Both the position numbers and the translations under genes were made by a program. Positions 1-5,629 of a stretch of DNA of 9,245 nucleotides are shown here, one piece after another. Every line of letters begins with the position of its first letter. Within the stretch, counting starts at the first letter, position 1. Source of the DNA: Deltaproteobacteria bacterium (lineage in GTDB: Bacteria; Desulfobacterota; DSM-4660; Desulfatiglandales; Desulfatiglandaceae); the NCBI GenBank assembly GCA_019307645.1, contig JAFDJF010000038.1, forward strand, positions 1-9,245, given 5' to 3'. Under the pieces are notes generated by a model. The model saw nothing but the letters and a program-made list of their open reading frames with translations, was not told the DNA's origin and made no database searches.

Positions 1-412
1 ATGGCCGGTGTAATTCCACCTGTGACTTAATCACGATTGTGAGCTGACTGTGGTTTAAAATAGAAAATAAGGAGGCAGTTTCAAATCGTCCATTTTTGCC
101 TGATCTCTGCGCCAGGTTAAATCATAAGTCTTGAAATAGTCCACTATTACTGCGTCTTTTGCTCTTAACTATCTACCAAACCTAACCTAAATCTGAGCGC
201 CAAAAATGTGAATTTATTTTTACGCGAACCCTTAGAGCTCACAAATCGGGGAGAGGGTAGAACCCACGGCTCGGTGAGAGTGGGGCCTGAGGTTTGAACT
301 TGAACAAAATTGACCGTTCTGAAACCGCCTCTAATATTTGAATTTGACTATCAAGATCAAAACATCTATGTTATCCTACTATTTTTAAAATTTATTTTGA
401 ATTCTTTCTTAC
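1..412. other. Left-edge non-coding region
   Basis: No convincing gene is visible on either strand. The stretch is AT-rich apart from a G-rich patch near 248-290. That patch could form one of two mutually exclusive small hairpins: GGGT (255-258) with ACCC (262-265), or CCCAC (263-267) with GTGGG (280-284). No tRNA or known riboswitch pattern was recognised. The ATG at position 1 opens only a nine-codon frame. Confidence 0.6.
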
Positions 413-441
413 TTGACCGAATAGCAAATTCTCAGTATACA
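413..441 (+). promoter_or_regulatory. Sigma70-type promoter for the Roadblock-mglA-HAMP operon
   Basis: A -35 box TTGACC (413-418) and a -10 box TATACA (436-441) are separated by exactly 17 bases, which is optimal spacing for housekeeping sigma factor. Transcription would start near 448 and give a leader of about 55 bases before the TTG start at 503. No other promoter-like pair nearby is as good. The call is by consensus only. Confidence 0.6.
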
Positions 442-502
442 AATTATGGCTGATGACCGAAATGTATCCATACCAATATAACCTATTTACAGGGGAAAGT
501 AA

Positions 503-895
503 TTGACATTAACACTTGAGCAAACACATCTTGACGGTATTGAGGAGATCTTGCAGGATTATCTTCCTGAAGCGGGGATCCATTGTGTTATCCTGATCGA
601 TATGGCTGGGAATATCATCGCTGAGCACGAAAGTGGCGAAACGAAACACGATATTCCAGCTTTGGCAGCGCTGTCCGCAGCTAACTTCGGGGCAGTAAAC
701 GCCATGGCCAAAATCGTTGGAGAGGAAGAGTTCTCTTTGCTTTTTAATAAAGGGGAAAAAGAGAACATCCACTACAGCCGGGTAGCGGATGAGTTTTTAC
801 TCCTTTGCGTATTCGACAACGAGGTATCTTTAGGTCTTTTGAGGCTGAAGGTGGCTAAGGCGATCGGAAAGATCTCGGAGATTTTGGCGACCTGA
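503..895 (+). CDS. Roadblock/LC7 domain protein (MglB-like)
   Basis: This 130-residue soluble protein is essentially one Roadblock/LC7 domain (about residues 8-110). A helix at 8-20 is followed by the strand CVILIDMAGNIIAE (28-41), the long central helix (52-72), and the strands FSLLFNKG and EFLLLCVFD. Roadblock proteins dimerise and regulate small GTPases; MglB of Myxococcus is the GTPase-activating partner of MglA. The mglA-like gene follows 84 bases downstream on the same strand, so an MglB-type regulatory role for that GTPase is the likeliest job. The protein is somewhat shorter than Myxococcus MglB, and GAP activity cannot be read from the sequence. The start is TTG, preceded by AGGGG (491-495) at a spacing of 7; the next in-frame ATG (residue 34) would remove the first strand of the domain. 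A sigma70-like promoter lies just upstream. Confidence 0.85.
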   Translation: MTLTLEQTHLDGIEEILQDYLPEAGIHCVILIDMAGNIIAEHESGETKHDIPALAALSAANFGAVNAMAKIVGEEEFSLLFNKGEKENIHYSRVADEFLLLCVFDNEVSLGLLRLKVAKAIGKISEILAT

Positions 896-896
896 C

Positions 897-927
897 AGTC
901 TGGGTAGAGTTATTCTTCCTCCAGACT
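897..927 (+). other. Intra-operon inverted repeat
   Basis: AGTCTGG (897-903) and CCAGACT (921-927) form a perfect 7-bp stem around a 17-base loop, starting two bases after the stop codon of the Roadblock gene. No T run follows, so it does not look like an intrinsic terminator. It could be an RNA-processing or mRNA-stabilising hairpin between the first and second operon genes. Confidence 0.4.
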
Positions 928-979
928 CCCACTGAACTCTAGGACAGCTGAACAATCATTCTTTGCGAGGTATCACTTT

Positions 980-1585
980 TTGGCATTCATAAATCTGAAA
1001 AAGAAAGAGGTCCAGGTAAAAATAGTCTATTATGGTCCTGGAAGAGGGGGAAAGACAACCAATCTGGAATATATATATAAGAAATTGAGCCGTAGAATCA
1101 AAACGGAGATGGTGGCCATCAAGACCCACGGGGACCGGACACTGTTTTTTGATTTTTTCCCTTTTGAGATGGGGAAAATAAAAGGCTATGACATAAAAAT
1201 ACAGCTGTATACCGTACCGGGGCAGGTAAAATATAATGCCACCAGAAAACTGGTTCTGAGGGGGATTGACGGGGCTGTTTTTGTAGCAGACTCCGCGGCT
1301 GTCCGAAGGGAGAAAACGATCCTTTCCCTTGAAAATCTCAAAGAAAATCTGGCGATTTATAATAAAGATATGTTTAAACTGCCCCTCGTTCTCCAGTATA
1401 ACAAAAGGGATCTGGAAGAGCAGGGCATACCGGTTTTACCTATTGAGACACTTGAACAAGACCTTAACCGTGAATTAAAGGCGCCTTATTTTGCGGCCAG
1501 CGCTTTAGTGGGAACGAATGTGATATCCACCTTTAAAAAAATCACAGCATTGACGATTACTTCTTTGGAAAACGACCTTAAATAG
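980..1585 (+). CDS. mglA: MglA-family polarity GTPase
   Basis: This is a Ras-like small GTPase of 201 residues, about the length of Myxococcus MglA (195). The G1/P-loop is GPGRGGKTT (19-27). A TDRTLFFDF-like switch I region follows (here HGDRTLFFDFF, 50-60). G3 is the MglA-specific TVPGQ (78-82) in place of DTAGQ. G4 is NKRD (141-144), and ASA (173-175) is the probable G5. In the family, GTP-bound MglA sits at the leading cell pole and directs type IV pili and gliding machinery, with MglB as GAP. The start is TTG: its product begins MAFIN, which aligns with the MSFIN start of Myxococcus MglA, so the start is well fixed. GAGG (967-970) lies 9 bases upstream. The gene follows a Roadblock gene and ends 10 bases before a membrane HAMP protein, consistent with one transcript. 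All nucleotide-binding motifs look intact, so it should be an active switch. Confidence 0.93.
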   Translation: MAFINLKKKEVQVKIVYYGPGRGGKTTNLEYIYKKLSRRIKTEMVAIKTHGDRTLFFDFFPFEMGKIKGYDIKIQLYTVPGQVKYNATRKLVLRGIDGAVFVADSAAVRREKTILSLENLKENLAIYNKDMFKLPLVLQYNKRDLEEQGIPVLPIETLEQDLNRELKAPYFAASALVGTNVISTFKKITALTITSLENDLK

Positions 1586-1595
1586 GAGATATCAA

Positions 1596-2606
1596 TTGGT
1601 TGATAAGACTGATGTTAGCATAGTCGAAGAAGTTGAGAAACGCTTGGACGACCTGTTCGGGGATAGTGATGAATCATCTGACTTTGAGGAAGACAGCGGT
1701 GATATCGAAGGTCCAATTGCGCTCGAAAGAGACGGTGGTGATGTTGAAGACTCTCCTCTCAAGGAACTGAAGTCAACCGTTCTGTCCATTGATTGGGAAA
1801 TTACCGATGAGATAATGACCCAGTTTTTGGGGCAGGTGGATGGATTAAAAGAGGCGTACAAGGATGACAAGATCATTCTGATGTTTCTTCAACTCCTGGG
1901 TTCAGTCGGGAAATACATCAAGGCCAAAAAAGCAAGCGCTGATCCGGATGTTGTGAAGTTGTTGAATTCGGCATATGCCGGGCTGGAAAAAGTACTCTTG
2001 ACAGAGGGTATAACAGAGACAGAAAGAAAAAAGCTGCTTATTGCTGAAGTAAGCAAATTCAAAAAACTGAAAGAACGGCTAACAGGGAAAGCTGCCGCGG
2101 AAAGAAAAAAAGTCGTAAGCCCCACTGCCGAAAAAGGGTCGGTGGCCGAAGCACAAATCAGCGCCCCGGCATCTGGAGCTGAAGAAGAGGAAAAATCAGT
2201 CCCTCAAAGTGTTACTTATTCCGTGGGGAAAGGGCTTGGTGTTGGGAGCAAGGTGGCCCTTATTGTATTTTTACCGCTTATTATCGTTGCTGCTGCCGGT
2301 TACATTTATTTTAGCCAGTTAACAAACATCACGTCTCAGATTGATCAAATAATCCAGACATATTCCGGGGTGTCTGTCGAAGAAACAAAAAATATCGTAC
2401 TTTCCATATTGTGCGGCCTGGTCGTCCTCATTGGTTTAATCGCAGCTCTTTATGGCAGCAGGTTGGCAGGAAGAATCAAATCCCTGACCCACATTGTCGA
2501 TCGTATCAGTGCCGGCGAGACAGATGCGGTCATTGAAATCAAGACAGGAGGTGAGATCAGTGCACTGACTGAGGCCATCAACCGCATGAGGGACAATCTC
2601 CGTTAA
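1596..2606 (+). CDS. Two-TM membrane protein ending in a HAMP domain
   Basis: A 336-residue inner-membrane protein. Residues 1-52 are strongly acidic and include the motif RLDDLFGD (16-23). Residues 53-163 are a mostly helical region with IDWEITDE (65-72) and a basic C-terminal helix. Residues 164-215 are a low-complexity linker. TM1 is about 219-240, followed by an outside loop of only about 26 residues, then TM2 (267-286) and a HAMP domain (288-336) with typical ISAGE and EISALTEAINRM elements. The chain stops at the end of HAMP, with no kinase, cyclase or methyl-accepting domain. The helical region lacks the HxxKG of Hpt domains. The start is TTG with AGGAG (1584-1588) 7 bases upstream; the next Met is residue 74. 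It begins 10 bases after the GTPase stop, so co-translation is likely. A membrane partner or scaffold for the GTPase is an inference from position; no specific function is recognised. Confidence 0.85.
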   Translation: MVDKTDVSIVEEVEKRLDDLFGDSDESSDFEEDSGDIEGPIALERDGGDVEDSPLKELKSTVLSIDWEITDEIMTQFLGQVDGLKEAYKDDKIILMFLQLLGSVGKYIKAKKASADPDVVKLLNSAYAGLEKVLLTEGITETERKKLLIAEVSKFKKLKERLTGKAAAERKKVVSPTAEKGSVAEAQISAPASGAEEEEKSVPQSVTYSVGKGLGVGSKVALIVFLPLIIVAAAGYIYFSQLTNITSQIDQIIQTYSGVSVEETKNIVLSILCGLVVLIGLIAALYGSRLAGRIKSLTHIVDRISAGETDAVIEIKTGGEISALTEAINRMRDNLR

Positions 2607-2757
2607 CGTGCCCGGAAACGGACTTGTTCCAGCGAAAACGATCTCATTTCTGGATGGACATGAGGTCACGGGTTTTTAACTCACACTTGTTTTCAGGCAA
2701 ATATACAACTTTTGTCTGATCCGCTTTAATCATATCCCCCTCTTCTTTTTTTCCAGT

Positions 2758-2789
2758 ACTCCAACACTCCAACACTCCAATACTCCATT
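2758..2789. repeat. Short tandem repeat, 8-bp unit, four copies
   Basis: Four consecutive 8-mers are visible: ACTCCAAC, ACTCCAAC, ACTCCAAT and ACTCCATT. The first two are identical, the third differs at one base and the fourth at two. The array is intergenic, so copy-number change would not shift a reading frame. It follows a pyrimidine-rich tract (about 2736-2753). Confidence 0.85.
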
Positions 2790-2975
2790 AACGCATTCAC
2801 TTATGCAAGCCTATCAAATATCAGTCACAAAATAGTCAGGACTGCTTCATCATGGGTCAAAAGTTTGACACTGTGACGGCCTCAGAATCCCATTCCCCCT
2901 TCCATTTCACCTAAGCGCCTGGATGGAATTTTTGCAACCATTTGATATTGTTTAAAAAATTTACAGGGCTCTTTT

Positions 2976-2992
2976 TTGGCATGATTGCTGCT
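2976..2992 (+). promoter_or_regulatory. Candidate sigma54 (RpoN) promoter for the pilus ATPase gene
   Basis: TTGGCATG (2976-2983) followed by CTGCT (2988-2992) places the key GG (2978-2979) and GC (2990-2991) exactly 10 bases apart, as in the -24/-12 consensus TTGGCACG-N4-TTGCT. The two visible departures are T for C at the sixth base of the -24 element and C for T at the start of the -12 element. The start of transcription would be near 3003, leaving a leader of about 210 bases. Sigma54 control of type IV pilus genes (pilA) is well known. No enhancer-binding site was identified. Confidence 0.5.
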
Positions 2993-3136
2993 AATGTATT
3001 GAACTAATTAGTATCATTGAAATTATTCAGGACTCTGGGAATCAAGATTTGAAAAACATGGAAAGTTTTTTTGATTTTATTCTTTAGGGGCTGAAAAGTA
3101 AATTTCCAAGACAGGGGCGGAATAATTACTTTTGAC

Positions 3137-3162
3137 GGTGATTTGAAGTCGCCTCTTTTTTT
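3137..3162 (+). terminator. Possible leader attenuator (weak hairpin plus T run)
   Basis: GGTGA (3137-3141) can pair with TCGCC (3149-3153), including one G-U pair, around a 7-base loop. TC and then seven T residues (3156-3162) follow. The stem is only 5 bp, so termination may be inefficient. It lies about 50 bases upstream of the pilus ATPase start and downstream of the putative sigma54 promoter, which would make it a leader element. I saw no known riboswitch (including GEMM c-di-GMP) motif around it. Confidence 0.3.
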
Positions 3163-3212
3163 GGTGCTTTTAAGGAAGAAGTGAACCTCCATCTGCTCGA
3201 AGGGAATAAGAA

Positions 3213-5597
3213 ATGGATGCTATTCAAATGAACGGTAAATTGGATGTAGACGCCAAGATAAATGAGGCGGATGTCTACCAGTCCATGGGATTGATTGCTG
3301 AAGCCATGGATATTTACCAGCAGATTCTGTCGGACGGACCGGACCTGGACTCGCACAAACAAGATGAGCTCAAAAAGAAGATGGAACAACTGGAAAAGAA
3401 GAGTGAGCGTCTGGAGAAAGAGGCGTCCAAAGAGATATCTTCAGAAGACATTTCTTATATTAAAAAAACCTTGGCAATTGATGACGATGTTTTGGCGGTC
3501 CTTGACAGTGCATTTGCATTCAAGGAATTAGGTCTTTTTTCGGAGGCTTGTTCTGAATACGAGAAACTGTTTAAGTTGGGCTATCCTGCTGCTGAAATCA
3601 TCCCGGAGCTCGTTCAATGTTATCTGGAAATGTATTCTCCGGCCGAGGCCGTTAATGAGCTAAACAGGGTTATTGACCAGGAAGGGTTAGACGACCGGAA
3701 CAAAGGAGAGGTGAAATGCCTGTCCGGTGTGGAGATGGAAAAACGAGGCCACAACGAGCAAGCCCTTATGCTCTATAAGTCTGCAGGGGAAATCGATCCC
3801 GACAATGAGGAGATCAACGATAAGATCAAGTTCATAATGTCCACCCTCTCAACTGGCTCTAAATATGATTACCTTCTCAATCAGAATATTATGAACACCG
3901 AACAGTTGAAGGAGGCGCTGGCACGGTCAAAGAAAGTGAACAAAAGTGTGGAATTTATCCTGATTGATCAATTTAACATAGATAAGGAAGACCTTGGAAA
4001 ATCGCTTTCACTTTTCTACGGGTGTCCGTTTAAAAGCTACAGTGATGAAATTGTCACGCCTGTCGAGCTGATAGGCAATTTGAAACAGAGCTTTCTTTTG
4101 CATGAATTCTGGGTCCCCTTGTCCTGGGATCAGGACGGCGTTTCCGTACTGGTTGATGATCCCAGGGACCTTAGTAAGACGGACAACATCAAGGCCTTGA
4201 TGAAAACCAAAAAGCTCGTGCTCTCGGTGGGGATCAAAGAGGATATTAAGGCGCTTATCAAACGATTCTTTTCAACGAATGTTGAGCGGGACTCGGATAT
4301 TTCAAATGCCGCGGTCGAAGATGTTGACGATTTGATCCCGGATATCTCTTTTGAAGAAGAGGAAGAGCTCGTGGACGATTCGTCAGATTATGATGAGGCT
4401 TCCGGTAAGGTGGTAAAGCTGCTTGATCATATTATCGTAGCTGCTTACCGGAAAAATGCTTCGGATATACACATAGAACCGTCACCCATTACAAAGAGCC
4501 TGACCATTAGATTCCGTGTGGATGGGCTTTGTCATGAGTATATGAATGTTCCGAATTCCATGGCAAAGGCCATCCTGTCAAGGGTCAAGATCATGAGCGG
4601 GCTTGATATTGCCGAGAGACGACTTCCACAGGACGGAAAGATAAAATTCAAACGTAAGGGGGTCCCCATGTTTGAGCTCCGTGTCGCGACGCTTCCCTCT
4701 GCAGGGGGTTACGAGGATGCCGTAATGAGAGTCCTGGCCAAGGCCGGCGCCATGAAGCTTGATGAGATGGATTTGAATGAGCGTAACCTGACGACCTTGA
4801 AGAGGATCATATCTATGCCTTACGGTTTGGTACTGGTCGTTGGTCCAACCGGTTCAGGAAAGACCACCTCACTTCATGCAGCCCTTGGCCACATAAATGT
4901 ACCGGAAATAAAAATCTGGACAGCCGAAGACCCAATTGAGATCACACAGCTGGGTCTGAGACAGATAGAGGTCAAGCCTAGAATCGGGCTCAATTTCGCG
5001 CGGATCATGCGGTCCTTTCTGAGAGCGGACCCTGATATTATCATGATAGGTGAGATGCGTGATGAGGAGACCGCGTCCATCGGTATTGAGGCCTCACTTA
5101 CCGGGCATTTGGTCTTTTCGACGCTTCACACCAACAGTGCGCCTGAAACCGTAACCCGGTTGCTGGATATGGGTCTGAATGCGCTCAATTTTTCCGACGC
5201 TTTTCTTGGCGTGATGGCCCAGAGGCTGGTCAGGAGATTGTGCCCCAAGTGCAAGCAGGAGTACCATCCCACAGAAGAAGAATTTAATGATATTGTCAAT
5301 TACTTTGGAAAAGAACATTTTGACAGAACAGGAATAGAATACACATCAGATCTCACCCTTTATCGTACCAAGGGGTGCGAGGCATGTTCAAAAGGATACA
5401 GGGGCCGGCTTGCAATCCATGAACTGATGGACGGTACTCCCGAAATAAAGCGGATGATCAAAAAAGCGGAGACCACGGAAATGCTTTTTGAGCAGGCAGT
5501 CAAAGAGGGGATGAACACCCTGAAACAGGACGGCATTCTCAAGGTTTTTCAGGGGTTGACCGATCTCGCCGAAGTGCGGAGGGTTTGTATCAATTAG
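3213..5597 (+). CDS. PilB/GspE-family assembly ATPase with N-terminal TPR-like extension
   Basis: This 794-residue protein is the cytoplasmic hexameric motor type that drives type IV pilus extension or type II secretion. Residues 1-210 form an extension with TPR-like helix pairs (about 15-42, 97-122 and 168-196) and a charged coiled-coil stretch (48-75). Residues 217-352 resemble the MshEN/T2SSE N-terminal domain. An acidic linker (355-393) follows, then the ATPase core: Walker A GPTGSGKTT (544-552), Asp box AEDPIE (571-576), Walker B region DPDIIMIGEMRDEET (606-620), His box TGHLVFSTLHTNSA (630-643), and the zinc-binding CPKC (677-680) with CEAC (722-725). All catalytic motifs are intact. 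It is longer than usual PilB proteins (about 570 residues) because of the extension. ATG is preceded by AAGGG (3200-3204) at 8 bases. No pilC, pilT or pilin gene is in the window, so PilB versus GspE is unresolved. The neighbouring MglA favours PilB. Confidence 0.92.
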   Translation: MDAIQMNGKLDVDAKINEADVYQSMGLIAEAMDIYQQILSDGPDLDSHKQDELKKKMEQLEKKSERLEKEASKEISSEDISYIKKTLAIDDDVLAVLDSAFAFKELGLFSEACSEYEKLFKLGYPAAEIIPELVQCYLEMYSPAEAVNELNRVIDQEGLDDRNKGEVKCLSGVEMEKRGHNEQALMLYKSAGEIDPDNEEINDKIKFIMSTLSTGSKYDYLLNQNIMNTEQLKEALARSKKVNKSVEFILIDQFNIDKEDLGKSLSLFYGCPFKSYSDEIVTPVELIGNLKQSFLLHEFWVPLSWDQDGVSVLVDDPRDLSKTDNIKALMKTKKLVLSVGIKEDIKALIKRFFSTNVERDSDISNAAVEDVDDLIPDISFEEEEELVDDSSDYDEASGKVVKLLDHIIVAAYRKNASDIHIEPSPITKSLTIRFRVDGLCHEYMNVPNSMAKAILSRVKIMSGLDIAERRLPQDGKIKFKRKGVPMFELRVATLPSAGGYEDAVMRVLAKAGAMKLDEMDLNERNLTTLKRIISMPYGLVLVVGPTGSGKTTSLHAALGHINVPEIKIWTAEDPIEITQLGLRQIEVKPRIGLNFARIMRSFLRADPDIIMIGEMRDEETASIGIEASLTGHLVFSTLHTNSAPETVTRLLDMGLNALNFSDAFLGVMAQRLVRRLCPKCKQEYHPTEEEFNDIVNYFGKEHFDRTGIEYTSDLTLYRTKGCEACSKGYRGRLAIHELMDGTPEIKRMIKKAETTEMLFEQAVKEGMNTLKQDGILKVFQGLTDLAEVRRVCIN

Positions 5598-5629
5598 ACG
5601 GTGAAGGAGGCCATTTTCAGTGGACCCGA

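Larger units (their letters stand above)
2607..3212. other. 606-base gap upstream of the pilus ATPase gene
   Basis: No gene is supported here; the short frames on the - strand have no recognisable features. The region contains an 8-bp palindrome at the preceding stop codon (CGTTAACG, 2601-2608), a short tandem repeat (2758-2789), a spaced pair GTCACA (2823-2828) / TGTGAC (2872-2877), a sigma54-like promoter (2976-2992), the palindrome ACTAATTAGT (3003-3012), and a weak hairpin plus T run at 3137-3162. I found no clear terminator for the upstream operon. Confidence 0.6.

Noticed and set aside
240..300. tRNA or other structured RNA gene in the G-rich patch
   Set aside because: Small hairpins can be drawn, but there is no cloverleaf or T-loop GGTTCRANNCC, and the good promoter at 413 lies downstream.
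1755..2084. Hpt-type phosphotransfer domain in the helical region of the HAMP protein
   Set aside because: The region is helical and of plausible size, but has no histidine in an HxxKG-type motif.
2865..2893. TTGACA (2865-2870) as a -35 box for the pilus ATPase gene
   Set aside because: No TATAAT-like sequence lies 16-18 bases downstream; the region there is CCCATTCCCCC-like.
3013..3212. c-di-GMP (GEMM) riboswitch in the pilus ATPase leader
   Set aside because: None of the conserved GEMM sequence blocks can be found; only a weak hairpin and T run are present.
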